The notes below the pieces were generated by a model. The model saw nothing but the letters and a program-made list of their open reading frames with translations. It had not been told where the DNA came from and searched no databases. A stretch of 64,000 nucleotides of DNA from Salvelinus alpinus (Eukaryota; Chordata; Actinopteri; Salmoniformes; Salmonidae): positions 13,891,976 through 13,955,975 of the forward strand of contig NC_092096.1 in assembly GCF_045679555.1 (NCBI RefSeq), given 5' to 3'. A program made the position numbers and the translations under genes. Shown piece by piece: positions 27,345 to 39,545 of the stretch; positions within the stretch are counted from its first letter, which is position 1, and each line of letters starts with the position of its first letter.

Positions 27345-27970
27345 TGTTCATCAGTCATTCCCCTGACCTGTCATTCCCCTGTCCTGTCATTCCCCTGGCC
27401 TGTCATTCCCCTGGCCTGTCATTCCCCTGTCCTGTCATTCCCCTGTCCTGTCATTCCCCTGACCTGTCATTCCCCTGTCCTGTCATTCCCCTGACCTGTC
27501 ATTCCCCTGTCCTGTCATTCCCTGTCCTGTCATTCCCTGACCAGTCATTCCCCGACCCGTCATTCTCCTATCCTGTAATTCCCCTCACCTGTCATTCCCC
27601 TGACCAGTCATTCCCTGTCCTGTCATTCCCCTGACGAGTCATTCCCCTGACCAGTCATTCCCCTGACCCGTCATTCTCCTATCCTGTAATTCCCCTCACC
27701 TGTCATTCCCCTGACCAGTCATTCCCTGTCCTGTCATTCCCCTGACGAGTCATTCCCCTGACCAGTCATTCCCCTGACCAGTCATTCCCCTGACCTGTCA
27801 TTCCCCTGACCAGTCATTCCCCTGACCTGTTATTCCCCTGACCTGTCATTCCCCTGACCAGTCATTCCCCTGACCAGTCATTTCCCTGACCTGTCATTCC
27901 CCTGACCTGTCATTCCCCTGACCTGTCATTCCCTGACCTGTCATTCCCCTGTCCTGTCATTCCCCTGACC
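27345..27970. repeat. 16-bp minisatellite (cattcccctgacctgt)
   Basis: About 39 copies of a 16-bp unit. A block starting gacccgtcattctcctatcc recurs 128 bp apart (near 27555 and 27666), a local segment duplication. Confidence 0.93.
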
Positions 27971-28129
27971 TACTACATCATTCTCTGTGTAGTTCTGCCT
28001 AGCACCACTCCTCTGGCGATGATGTTGTCTAACAGTTATTATTTTGACCATCTAACGTGTCTGTTATGTAGCCATTGTTATGACAGGGATCTGACATTGT
28101 GATGCTTTTGGATCAGATTTTGAAAAATA

Positions 28130-28974
28130 AACTCAGCAAAAAAAGAAACGTCCCTTTTTCAGGTTCCTGTCTTTCAAAGATCATTTCAAGGATCGGTACA
28201 TCTGAACATCACTCCTGCGGGACAGGTACAGGATGGCAACAACAACTGCCCGAGTTACACCAGGACTGTCCACAATCCCTCCATCAGTGCTCAGACTGTC
28301 TGCAATCCCTCCGTCAGTGCTCAGACTGTCCACAATCCCTCCGTCAGTGCTCAGACTGTCCACAATCCCTCCGTCAGTGCTCAGACTGTCCACAATCCCT
28401 CCGTCAGTGCTCAGACTGTCCACAATCCCTCCGTCAGTGCTCAGACTGTCCACAATCCCTCCGTCAGTGCTCAGACTGTCCACAATCCCTCCGTCAGTGC
28501 TCAGACTGTCTGCAATCCCTCCGTCAGTGCTCAGACTGTCTACAATCCCTCCGTCAGTGCTCAGACTGTCCACAATCCCTCCGTCAGTGCTCAGACTGTC
28601 CACAATCCCTCCGTCAGTGCTCAGACTGTCCACAATCCCTCCGTCAGTACTCAGACTGTCCGCAATCGGCTGAATGAGTAACATCTCACAGCGAGAACTG
28701 GCAAATCTGTTGCAGTCAACGAGGAGGAGATGCACTGCAGTACTTAATGCAGCTGGTGGCCACACCAGATACTGACTGTTACTTTTGGTATTGACCCCCC
28801 CCTTTGTTCAGGGACACATTATTCCATTTCTGTTAGTCACATGTCTGTGGAACTTGTTCAGTTTATGTCTCAGTTGTTGAATCTTGTTATGTTCATACAA
28901 ATATTTACACATGTTAAGTTTGCTGAAAATAAACGCAGTTGACAGTGAGAGGACGTTTCTTTTTTTGCTGAGTT
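28130..28974 (+). mobile_element. internally deleted Tc1/mariner-type element with an internal 30-bp array
   Basis: Perfect inverted ends of at least 24 bp (aactcagcaaaaaaagaaac... and ...gtttctttttttgctgagtt), flanked by TA at 28128-28129 and 28975-28976. The right part (near 28680-28765) still encodes the end of a transposase (NISQRELANLLQS, ending GGHTRY). The catalytic body is missing and replaced by about 13 copies of a 30-bp repeat. It is non-autonomous. Confidence 0.85.
28262..28667. repeat. 30-bp minisatellite (tgtccacaatccctccgtca...)
   Basis: About 13 copies of a 30-bp unit inside the deleted Tc1 element. The unit equals ten codons, so two + frames and one - frame stay open. These ORFs are not genes. 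Confidence 0.94.
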
Positions 28975-29112
28975 TAGTTGAAGAACTTGTTTGCTTGAAT
29001 ATCAAAAATGTACCTGTTCTTTATAAGTGAATTGTCAACTTGACTTTTGTTTAAACTTAGCTTGATGTATGGTATCTTGTTTCAGTCACTGACAGCCCAT
29101 TCTATCTCTCAG

Positions 29113-29370
29113 GTCCATCCACAGTCAGAGGCCTACAGGTATCAGAGACCTCAGACAGCCTGGGAGTTTCCTGGCAGCCTGGCCCAGGGAGGACTGAGCG
29201 CTTCAGGCTACTGCTGACCGACCAAGTGGGTGTGGTGAGGAACCTGACTCTGGAGAGCACCGCTAAAGACTACACTGTCACCGACCTGGTCCCAGGGCGC
29301 GTGTATAACATCACCATGGTGACGGAGGCAGGGGGACGCCAGAGTACCACCTCAAGACAAATACAGACAG
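29113..29370 (+). CDS. ptprb: ptprb exon 3, FN3 domain (human FN3-3 equivalent)
   Basis: 258 nt, phase 1-1. It runs from PSTVRGLQVSETSDSLGVSW to RQIQT and shows LVPGRVYNITMVTEAGG, close to the YNLTVMTEAAG of human FN3-3. The acceptor is ctatctctcag and the donor gtaagg. It follows a 10.3 kb intron in which an FN3-2 exon would be expected. Confidence 0.9.
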
Positions 29371-31119
29371 GTAAGGATTCAGTCGTGATGTGGGATTCGT
29401 TGGAACGGACTCTCCTTAGATGACGTCAGCCTCTGTAACAGCAACGTAACATCTGTTAGAGTCGTCACATTATTTAGACATAGAAATTGACCAGACTCCA
29501 GGAAAGCTCTTCGGTGATCAGATATTTATTTTAAGCTTTGAGCTTCTCACATAGTCATCAGCCCACACGAATAATGGGATAGTGAGTATATGAGAAGACG
29601 CCAACCTCTCCTCTGATCCCTGCATCCTGTGGTTCTGAGTGTATGGGAAAGACTGAGTGTCAGGGTCTGGTATGGACACAAGGGCCAAGCCTGCTTTCTT
29701 TCCTAACAGAGTCCCTACCCCCCCCAAGCCTGTGTTAGTCTTTAACTGTCCGGGATCGGTGTGAATTTTCCACAATATATTCAGCCGTCGTAAACCTCCG
29801 CCTTAGACTGACTGTATTTATTGGTATATTAGCATCACCATTAGCTTTATCAGAAGCAGCAGCTACTCTTCCTGGGGTCCACAAAAATCACAAAACACTG
29901 ATACGCTGATTGACAAGAACAGTCACACATGTGACCGACCGGCTTGATTCGGGTCTGATGTAGCAAAATTTGAAATTGTGTTTTTTTTTTTTTTTACATT
30001 GGATAAAAGTAGAGACTCGGAGCTATAAAATGGTATATCTGTCACGCCCTGATCTGTTTCACCTGTCTTTGTGCTTGTCTCCACATTGTTACTTCACACG
30101 GCCTGCACTTGATTCCTGATAATATCATACACCGCAGTTGAGGAACATTGGGAAAGTAATTCTGCTTTGAAAGTTGATAAACTCTTAACCTCACGTTTGA
30201 GAAAATTGCCCTTGAATGTTTTGGTTCATCTACTGGAGAGCTCTTCTTTGTCTCCACCCATTCAGCGTTGTCCACATCCTCCAAAGCCTTAGCCCCACCC
30301 ATGTCTTTAAGGATTCACATGTGAATCCATGTATTAAACAACCAAAGATTTCAAGACTAAAGGCTGGTTTAATTTAATTTAATCTGGAGTGCCAGAGTGT
30401 GCTCTGGGCGTTTGTAAACTCAGAGCGTTGTCAGATTGTCCATTTGTATATTCAGAGTGTTTTTTCTCTCGGAACATTCAGAGCGCACCCTGGACGCTCT
30501 GGCCGAGGAGTAGGGTTGTTCTGACCTCACAACGACAGTCAAACACCCAAGCTAACTGGCTAATGTTGGCTAGCTTGCTAGCTACTTCCTGTACAAATGA
30601 GAGAACACCTCACTCTGACCATTTTACTCACCCTAGCAGAGCTGGTTAGGCTGTTTTCATGTTATCCAAAGTGGAGACTGCAACTGTTCTGCTGGCAACA
30701 ATTTAATTACGCTTTTTAGCCAACGTTTACTGACACCGGTGTTTGTAAATTCGTCAGTTATTCTGCGCTTTGGCACACAGACGAGAGTGCTCTGAAATCA
30801 TAGTAGATATCCAGAGCGAATTTACCAGCTAGGTCTATCGACAGTTGTCGCAGTGACATCATGAATATTCTCTTGAAATGGTTACTTACGTAGTGGAGTC
30901 TTTTGTTTAGACACGTAGCTAGCTAGCTAAACAATGAACCATGATCCCAACTCATACCGTTACTACCCTGCATGAATCTGCAGGTAGCTAACAAACCAGG
31001 TTCAACGTTAGCTAGTTAACATTAGGCTATAATTTTTTTTGTTATAGAGCCAACAAGATTGGAGAAGTAGTATTCCCATACATCTCTCTTTTGGACAGAT
31101 AATTCTTTGTGCTGTTGTT
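29371..31119 (+). other. ptprb intron 3; dispersed repeat fragments
   Basis: No exon seen. About 29814-29900 contains gcagcagctactcttcctgg, a motif shared with 60290-60370 and common in fish interspersed repeats. About 30385-30850 (gtgccagagtgtgctctggg and on) looks like another dispersed element, family not named. Confidence 0.45.
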
Positions 31120-31497
31120 TGTTTAGTGTTTTCCCAGAAGTGGTTAGTCTATGGATTCTTCAATTACATTAAGCAGATTTCTGACGTGCTGTTCCTTCTT
31201 TTTCCGTAGTGTATTTCTGTATTGTTTTAGTGATTCACCATAGTGAAGGCGTAGGCTCAGGTTTTCTGGGTCTCTGTTTTTGGTTGGGCAGGTTTCTCAA
31301 TTTCTTTCTTAGGTTTTTGCATTCTTCATCAAACCATTTGTCATTGTTGTTAATTTTCTTATGTTTTCTGTTTGACATTTTTTTATTTGATAGGAAAGCT
31401 GAGAGGTCAAATATACTGTTTAGGTTTTCTACTAATAGTGAAGTTTACACCTTCACTATTACAGTGAAACATTTTGTCCAAGAAGTTGTCTAAAAGG
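31120..31497 (-). mobile_element. LINE fragment (L1-like ORF2 segment), degenerate
   Basis: On the - strand, pieces translate as DKWFDEECKNLRKKLRNL and, in another frame, RKKKEQHVRNLLNVIEESID. This pattern is typical of the region between the endonuclease and RT of fish L1-type retrotransposons, as I recall it. Stops and frameshifts are present. The right edge meets the pyrimidine tract before ptprb exon 4. Confidence 0.55.
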
Positions 31498-31884
31498 GAT
31501 TGAATTTGTCTCTCTCCCTCTCTCTCCCTCCCACCTCTCTCTTCCTCTCCCTCCCCCTGTCTCTCTCGCTTACATCTCTCCCTCCCTCCCTCCCTCTTGC
31601 TCTCTCTCTCTCCCTCTATCTTTCTCTACCCCCCTCTATCCCCTCTCTCTCTCCCTCTCTCTCTCCTCTCACTCCCTCCCCCCTGTCTCTCTCCCCTCTC
31701 TCCCCTCCCTCTCTGTCTCCCTCCCCCTCTATCGCTCTCTCTCCCTCTCCCTCCCCTCTCACTCTCTCCCTCTCGCCTCTCTCTCCCTCCCACCCTTCCC
31801 TCTCTATCCTCCCCTCCCTCCCCCTCTCCTCCCCTCTCTCCCTCCCCCTACCCCTTTCTCTCTCCCCTCTCTCTTCCTCTCCAG
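31498..31884 (+). repeat. pyrimidine-rich tract at the exon 4 acceptor
   Basis: About 385 bases of ctctccctccc-type sequence ending in ctctccag at the exon 4 border. It supplies a very long polypyrimidine tract. ORFs through it (LSPSLSPS-like) are artefacts. Confidence 0.9.
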
Positions 31885-32148
31885 TGCCCTATGCCGTCTC
31901 CAACCTGAAGCTAGAGAACAATAACACCCAAGACAGTTTGAGGGCATCATGGAGTCAACCCCAGGGTGATGTGGACTCTATAGTGGTGACCCTGTCCTCG
32001 TCTGGAACCCCCCCTCTGGAGAAGACCCTGTCATCTGACACCACAAAGGCCCTCTTTCACCAGCTGACACCCGGACGGACCTATCAGGTGTCTGTCGCCA
32101 CCAAGAGCGGAGAGCTCTCCAACCAATCAACTGCCTCGGCTAACACAG
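31885..32148 (+). CDS. ptprb: ptprb exon 4, FN3 domain (FN3-4)
   Basis: 264 nt, phase 1-1. The domain reads VPYAVSNLKLENNN, later DVDSIVVTLSSSG and LTPGRTYQVSVATKSGELSN. It follows a 385-base pyrimidine-rich tract that serves as an extended acceptor region. The donor is gtgaca at 32149. Confidence 0.92.
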
Positions 32149-32584
32149 GTGACAGTAGGCGTAACCAGGAAAACATTGTGTAAACCAGGACAAACTCTGT
32201 GTCGTGGTCAGGAAAACGTCTTGTCCCTGGTCTAACATGCTAACAATTAGTGTTCTCAGAAAACCACTGAAGCCTTTGTTGAGAGGAGCACTCTTCCTGT
32301 TGAAGAGGGCCTCTGCTATTAAAGCCAAGAGGATAAAGGAGGGGGTGAGATGGTAATTCCCCTGGAGACTGTTTCATTTAAACGCTCTGTTATTAAGGGT
32401 TCAGCAAGAGCTCATTGAGTGCCTCGATGATGTCTAAGATCATAACTATGTGATTACAATTCATGGATTAATCAAGTGGATTAGAATTAGTCCATTGGGT
32501 AGTCGTGTTAAGGCGTCTGCATGCTTCCCAGCAGAAACAGTTCAGAACAGTTCCTGCATATATTATGATGACATTTGGTGATGT
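32149..32584 (+). other. 5' part of ptprb intron 4; nothing recognised
   Basis: Unique intron sequence between the donor and the G-rich satellite. Confidence 0.55.
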
Positions 32585-35500
32585 TTTGTTCTGAGGTGAG
32601 GGGTTTTGTTATTAGGTGAGGGGTTTGTTATTAGGTGAGGGGTTTTGTTCTCAGGTGAGGGGTTTTGTTCTTAGGTGAGGGGTTTGTTCTCAGGTGAGGG
32701 GTTTTGTTATTAGGTGAGGGGTTTTGTTCTTAGGTGAGGGGTTTGTTATTAGGTGAGGGGTTTTGTTCTCAGGTGAGGGCTTTGTTATTAGGTGAGGGGG
32801 TTTTGTTCTTAGGTGAGGGGTTTGTTCTTAGGTGAGGGGTTTTGTTCTTAGGTGAGGGGTTTGTTATTAGGTGAGGGGTTTTGTTATTAGGTGAGGGGTT
32901 TGTTCTTAGGTGAGGGGTTTTGTTATTAGGTGAGGGGTTTTGTTCTCAGGTGAGGGCTTTGTTCTCAGGTGAGGGGTTTTGTTCTTAGGTGAGGGGGTTT
33001 TGTTCTTAGGTGAGGGGTTTGTTATTAGGTGAGGGGTTTGTTCTTAGGTGAGGGGTTTGTTATTAGGTGAGGGGTTTTGTTCTCAGGTGAGGGGGTTTTG
33101 TTCTTAGGTGAGGGGTTTTGTTCTCAGGTGAGGGGTTTGTTATTAGGTGAGGGGTTTGTTCTTAGGTGAGGGGGTTTTGTTCTTAGGTGAGGGGTTTTGT
33201 TCTCAGGTGAGGGGTTTGTTATTAGGTGAGGGGTTTTGTTCTCAGGTGAGGGGTTTGTTATTAGGTGAGGGGTTTTGTTCTTAGGTGAGGGGTTTGTTAT
33301 TAGGTGAGGGGTTTGTTATTAGGTGAGGGGTTTTGTTCTCAGGTGAGGGGGTTTTGTTCTTAGGTGAGGGGTTTGTTATTAGGTGAGGGGTTTGTTCTTA
33401 GGTGAGGGGGTTTTGTTCTTAGGTGAGGGGTTTTGTTCTCAGGTGAGGGGTTTGTTATTAGGTGAGGGGTTTTGTTCTTAGGTGAGGGTTTTGTTCTTAG
33501 GTGAGGGGTTTGTTCTTAGGTGAGGGGTTTGTTATTAGGTGAGGGGTTTTGTTCTTAGGTGAGGGTTTTGTTCTTAGGTGAGGGGTTTGTTATTAGGTGA
33601 GGGGTTTTGTTCTTAGGTGAGGGTTTTGTTCTTAGGTGAGGGGTTTTGTTCTTAGGTGAGGGGTTTTGTTCTCAGGTGAGGGGTTTGTTATTAGGTGAGG
33701 GGTTTTGTTCTTAGGTGAGGGATTTGTTATTAGGTGAGGGGTTTGTTATTAGGTGAGGGGTTTTGTTCTCAGGTGAGGGGGTTTTGTTATTAGGTGAGGG
33801 GTTTGTTATTAGGTGAGGGGTTTTGTTCTCAGGTGAGGGGTTTGTTATTAGGTGAGGGGTTTTGTTCTTAGGTGAGGGGTTTGTTATTAGGTGAGGGGTT
33901 TGTTATTAGGTGAGGGGTTTTGTTCTCAGGTGAGGGGGTTTTGTTATTAGGTGAGGGGTTTGTTATTAGGTGAGGGGTTTTGTTCTCAGGTGAGGGGTTT
34001 GTTATTAGGTGAGGGGTTTGTTCTTAGGTGAGGGGGTTTTGTTATTAGGTGAGGGGTTTTGTTCTCAGGTGAGGGGTTTGTTATTAGGTGAGGGGTTTTG
34101 TTCTCAGGTGAGGGGTTTGTTATTAGGTGAGGGGTTTTGTTCTCAGGTGAGGGCTTTGTTATTAGGTGAGGGGTTTTGTTATTAGGTGAGGGGTTTGTTC
34201 TTAGGTGAGGGGTTTGTTCTCAGGTGAGGGGTTTGTTATTAGGTGAGGGGTTTTGTTCTCAGGTGAGGGGTTTGTTATTAGGTGAGGGGTTTTGTTCTCA
34301 GGTGAGGGCTTTGTTATTAGGTGAGGGGGTTTTGTTCTTAGGTGAGGGGTTTGTTATTAGGTGAGGGGTTTTGTTCTCAGGTGAGGGCTTTGTTCTCAGG
34401 TGAGGGGTTTTGTTATTAGGTGAGGGGGTTTTGTTCTCAGGTGAGGGCTTTGTTCTCAGGTGAGGGGTTTTGTTCTCAGGTGAGGGGGTTTTGTTCTTAG
34501 GTGAGGGGTTTGTTATTAGGTGAGGGGTTTGTTCTTAGGTGAGGGGTTTGTTCTTAGGTGAGGGGTTTTGTTCTCAGGTGAGGGGTTTTGTTCTTAGGTG
34601 AGGGGTTTGTTCTCAGGTGAGGGGTTTGTTATTAGGTGAGGGGTTTTGTTATTAGGTGAGGGGTTTGTTCTTAGGTGAGGGGTTTGTTCTTAGGTGAGGG
34701 GTTTTGTTCTCAGGTGAGGGGTTTTGTTCTTAGGTGAGGGGTTTGTTCTTAGGTGAGGGGTTTGTTCTTAGGTGAGGCGGTTTGTTATTAGGTGAGGGGT
34801 TTGTTATTAGGTGAGGGGTTTGTTCTTAGGTGAGGGGTTTGTTCTTAGGTGAGGCGGTTTGTTATTAGGTGAGTGGTTTGTTATTAGGTGAGGGGTTTGT
34901 TCTTAGGTGAGGGGTTTGTTATTAGGTGAGGGGTTTTGTTCTCAGGTGAGGGGTTTTGTTCTTAGGTGAGGGCTTTGTTATTAGGTGAGGGGTTTTGTTA
35001 TTAGGTGAGGGGTTTGTTATTAGGTGAGGGGTTTGTTATTAGGTGAGGGGTTTGTTATTAGGTGAGGGGTTTTGTTCTCAGGTGAGGGGTTTGTTATTAG
35101 GTGAGGGGTTTTGTTCTTAGGTGAGGGGTTTTGTTCTCAGGTGAGGGGTTTTGTTCTCAGGTGAGGGGTTTGTTCTTAGGTGAGGCGGTTTGTTATTAGG
35201 TGAGGGGTTTGTTATTAGGTGAGGGGTTTTGTTCTCAGGTGAGGGGTTTGTTATTAGGTGAGGGGTTTTGTTCTTAGGTGAGGGCTTTGTTATTAGGTGA
35301 GGGGTTTTGTTCTCAGGTGAGGGGTTTTGTTCTTAGGTGAGGGGTTTGTTCTTAGGTGAGGCGGTTTGTTATTAGGTGAGGGGTTTGTTATTAGGTGAGG
35401 GGTTTTGTTCTTAGGTGAGGGGTTTGTTATTAGGTGAGGGGTTTGTTATTAGGTGAGGGGTTTTGTTCTCAGGTGAGGGGGTTTTGTTCTTAGGTGAGGG

Positions 35501-38500
35501 GTTTGTTATTAGGTGAGGGGTTTGTTCTTAGGTGAGGGGGTTTTGTTCTTAGGTGAGGGGTTTTGTTCTCAGGTGAGGGGTTTGTTATTAGGTGAGGGGT
35601 TTTGTTCTTAGGTGAGGGTTTTGTTCTTAGGTGAGGGGTTTGTTCTTAGGTGAGGGGTTTGTTATTAGGTGAGGGGTTTTGTTCTTAGGTGAGGGTTTTG
35701 TTCTTAGGTGAGGGGTTTGTTATTAGGTGAGGGGTTTTGTTCTTAGGTGAGGGTTTTGTTCTTAGGTGAGGGGTTTTGTTCTTAGGTGAGGGGTTTTGTT
35801 CTCAGGTGAGGGGTTTGTTATTAGGTGAGGGGTTTTGTTCTTAGGTGAGGGGTTTGTTATTAGGTGAGGGGTTTGTTATTAGGTGAGGGGTTTTGTTCTC
35901 AGGTGAGGGGGTTTTGTTATTAGGTGAGGGGTTTGTTATTAGGTGAGGGGTTTTGTTCTCAGGTGAGGGGTTTGTTATTAGGTGAGGGGTTTTGTTCTTA
36001 GGTGAGGGGTTTGTTATTAGGTGAGGGGTTTGTTATTAGGTGAGGGGTTTTGTTCTCAGGTGAGGGGGTTTTGTTATTAGGTGAGGGGTTTGTTATTAGG
36101 TGAGGGGTTTTGTTCTCAGGTGAGGGGTTTGTTATTAGGTGAGGGGTTTGTTCTTAGGTGAGGGGGTTTTGTTATTAGGTGAGGGGTTTTGTTCTCAGGT
36201 GAGGGGTTTGTTATTAGGTGAGGGGTTTTGTTCTCAGGTGAGGGGTTTGTTATTAGGTGAGGGGTTTTGTTCTCAGGTGAGGGCTTTGTTATTAGGTGAG
36301 GGGTTTTGTTATTAGGTGAGGGGTTTGTTCTTAGGTGAGGGGTTTGTTCTCAGGTGAGGGGTTTGTTATTAGGTGAGGGGTTTTGTTCTCAGGTGAGGGG
36401 TTTGTTATTAGGTGAGGGGTTTTGTTCTCAGGTGAGGGCTTTGTTATTAGGTGAGGGGGTTTTGTTCTTAGGTGAGGGGTTTGTTATTAGGTGAGGGGTT
36501 TTGTTCTCAGGTGAGGGCTTTGTTCTCAGGTGAGGGGTTTTGTTATTAGGTGAGGGGGTTTTGTTCTCAGGTGAGGGCTTTGTTCTCAGGTGAGGGGTTT
36601 TGTTCTCAGGTGAGGGGGTTTTGTTCTTAGGTGAGGGGTTTGTTATTAGGTGAGGGGTTTGTTCTTAGGTGAGGGGTTTGTTCTTAGGTGAGGGGTTTTG
36701 TTCTCAGGTGAGGGGTTTTGTTCTTAGGTGAGGGGTTTGTTCTCAGGTGAGGGGTTTGTTATTAGGTGAGGGGTTTTATTATTAGGTGAGGGGTTTGTTC
36801 TTAGGTGAGGGGTTTGTTCTTAGGTGAGGGGTTTTGTTCTCAGGTGAGGGGTTTTGTTCTTAGGTGAGGGGTTTGTTCTTAGGTGAGGGGTTTGTTCTTA
36901 GGTGAGGCGGTTTGTTATTAGGTGAGGGGTTTGTTATTAGGTGAGGGGTTTGTTCTTAGGTGAGGGGTTTGTTCTTAGGTGAGGCGGTTTGTTATTAGGT
37001 GAGGGGTTTGTTATTAGGTGAGGGGTTTGTTCTTAGGTGAGGGGTTTGTTATTAGGTGAGGGGTTTTGTTCTCAGGTGAGGGGTTTTGTTCTTAGGTGAG
37101 GGCTTTGTTATTAGGTGAGGGGTTTTGTTATTAGGTGAGGGGTTTGTTATTAGGTGAGGGGTTTGTTATTAGGTGAGGGGTTTGTTATTAGGTGAGGGGT
37201 TTTGTTCTCAGGTGAGGGGTTTGTTATTAGGTGAGGGGTTTTGTTCTTAGGTGAGGGGTTTTGTTCTCAGGTGAGGGGTTTTGTTCTCAGGTGAGGGGTT
37301 TGTTCTTAGGTGAGGCGGTTTGTTATTAGGTGAGGGGTTTGTTATTAGGTGAGGGGTTTTGTTCTCAGGTGAGGGGTTTGTTATTAGGTGAGGGGTTTTG
37401 TTCTTAGGTGAGGGCTTTGTTATTAGGTGAGGGGTTTTGTTCTCAGGTGAGGGGTTTTGTTCTTAGGTGAGGGGTTTGTTCTTAGGTGAGGCGGTTTGTT
37501 ATTAGGTGAGGGGTTTGTTATTAGGTGAGGGGTTTGTTCTCAGGTGAGGGCTTTGTTATTAGGTGAGGGGGTTTTGTTCTTAGGTGAGGGGTTTGTTATT
37601 AGGTGAGGGGTTTTGTTCTCAGGTGAGGGCTTTGTTCTCAGGTGAGGGGTTTTGTTATTAGGTGAGGGGGTTTTGTTCTCAGGTGAGGGCTTTGTTCTCA
37701 GGTGAGGGGTTTTGTTCTCAGGTGAGGGGGTTTTGTTCTTAGGTGAGGGGTTTGTTATTAGGTGAGGGGTTTGTTCTTAGGTGAGGGGTTTGTTCTTAGG
37801 TGAGGGGTTTTGTTCTCAGGTGAGGGGTTTTGTTCTTAGGTGAGGGGTTTGTTCTCAGGTGAGGGGTTTGTTATTAGGTGAGGGGTTTTGTTATTAGGTG
37901 AGGGGTTTGTTCTTAGGTGAGGGGTTTGTTCTTAGGTGAGGGGTTTTGTTCTCAGGTGAGGGGTTTTGTTCTTAGGTGAGGGGTTTGTTCTTAGGTGAGG
38001 GGTTTGTTCTTAGGTGAGGCGGTTTGTTATTAGGTGAGGGGTTTGTTATTAGGTGAGGGGTTTGTTCTTAGGTGAGGGGTTTGTTCTTAGGTGAGGCGGT
38101 TTGTTATTAGGTGAGGGGTTTGTTATTAGGTGAGGGGTTTGTTCTTAGGTGAGGGGTTTGTTATTAGGTGAGGGGTTTTGTTCTCAGGTGAGGGGTTTTG
38201 TTCTTAGGTGAGGGCTTTGTTATTAGGTGAGGGGTTTTGTTATTAGGTGAGGGGTTTGTTATTAGGTGAGGGGTTTGTTATTAGGTGAGGGGTTTGTTAT
38301 TAGGTGAGGGGTTTTGTTCTCAGGTGAGGGGTTTGTTATTAGGTGAGGGGTTTTGTTCTTAGGTGAGGGGTTTTGTTCTCAGGTGAGGGGTTTTGTTCTT
38401 AGGTGAGGGGTTTGTTCTTAGGTGAGGCGGTTTGTTATTAGGTGAGGGGTTTGTTATTAGGTGAGGGGTTTTGTTCTCAGGTGAGGGGTTTGTTATTAGG

Positions 38501-39170
38501 TGAGGGGTTTTGTTCTTAGGTGAGGGCTTTGTTATTAGGTGAGGGGTTTTGTTCTCAGGTGAGGGGTTTTGTTCTTAGGTGAGGGGATTGTTCTTAGGTG
38601 AGGCGGTTTGTTATTAGGTGAGGGGTTTGTTATTAGGTGAGGGGTTTGTTCTTAGGTGAGGGGTTTGTTATTAGGTGAGGCGGTTTGTTCTTAGGTGAGG
38701 GGTTTGTTCTTAGGTGAGGGGTTTTGTTCTCAGGTGAGGGCTTTGTTATTAGGTGAGGCGGTTTGTTCTTAGGTGAGGGGTTTGTTATTAGGTGAGGGGT
38801 TTGTTCTTAGGTGAGGGGTTTGTTATTAGGTGAGGCGGTTTGTTCTTAGGTGAGGGGTTTGTTATTAGGTGAGGGGTTTTGTTCTCAGGTGAGGGCTTTG
38901 TTATTAGGTGAGGCGGTTTGTTCTTAGGTGAGGGGTTTGTTCTTAGGTGAGGGGTTTGTTATTAGGTGAGGCGGTTTGTTCTTAGGTGAGGGGTTTGTTA
39001 TTAGGTGAGGATTTTGTTCTTAGGTGAGGGGTTTGTTCTTAGGTGAGGCGGTTTGTTCTTAGGTGAGGGGTTTGTTCTTAGGTGAGGCGGTTTGTTCTTA
39101 GGTGATGTTTTGTTCTTAGGTGATGTTTTGTTCTTAGGTGAGGATTTTGTTCTTAGGTGAGGGGTTTGTT
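32585..39170. repeat. 6.6 kb G-rich satellite (ttaggtgaggggttttgtt), ~350 copies
   Basis: Units of 17-20 bp built as (a/t)ttaggtgagggg plus tttgtt or ttttgtt, with ctcagg/cttagg/attagg and rare ggcttt or gcggttt variants. Every unit contains AGGTGAGG, a good match to a 5' splice site. Long blocks recur 2130 bp apart (for example 33781 and 35911, 34441 and 36571), and again 1112 bp further on (36571 and 37683), so the array grew by kilobase-scale duplications. It lies in ptprb intron 4. Confidence 0.96.
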
Positions 39171-39545
39171 CTTCATTTCTTATTTTCATTAAGAAATACT
39201 GCACCGAACATCTTACTTAGATGTAAAATTACACAACTAATGTCAAAATGAATGAAAGATTTCTTGAGTTTGAGCTTCGATTCTTTTAGACTATTTACAG
39301 CGTCTCAAAATGGACAAACAGGTACGGTACCACTCAAGGAAATTCAGAGACCTTTTAACCACAGGTCTTTTCAGGGAGTATGCGAGCACGTCCGTTGGGA
39401 AAGGCGCCGGCCCGAACTGAAGCATGCTGACGCCTGAAGGGCTCTTACTTCCTGCCTTTTGAGAGCTGCTAATATAAATGAACAAAATGAAATACTCCAG
39501 ACTGTGCCTTTAACTGGTCTTTCTTCTTCTTCTTCTCTGTCCCAG
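39171..39545 (+). other. 3' end of ptprb intron 4
   Basis: Unique sequence ending in a tcttcttcttctctgtcccag acceptor-type tract. No other feature seen. Confidence 0.55.

Noticed and set aside
28099..28765. 190-codon ORFs with CPQSLRQCSD or STDGGIVDSL repeats
   Set aside because: They come from the 30-bp satellite inside a non-autonomous transposon.
32585..39170. Interstitial telomere repeat
   Set aside because: The unit contains TTAGG followed by TGAGGGG, but no run of TTAGGG is present.
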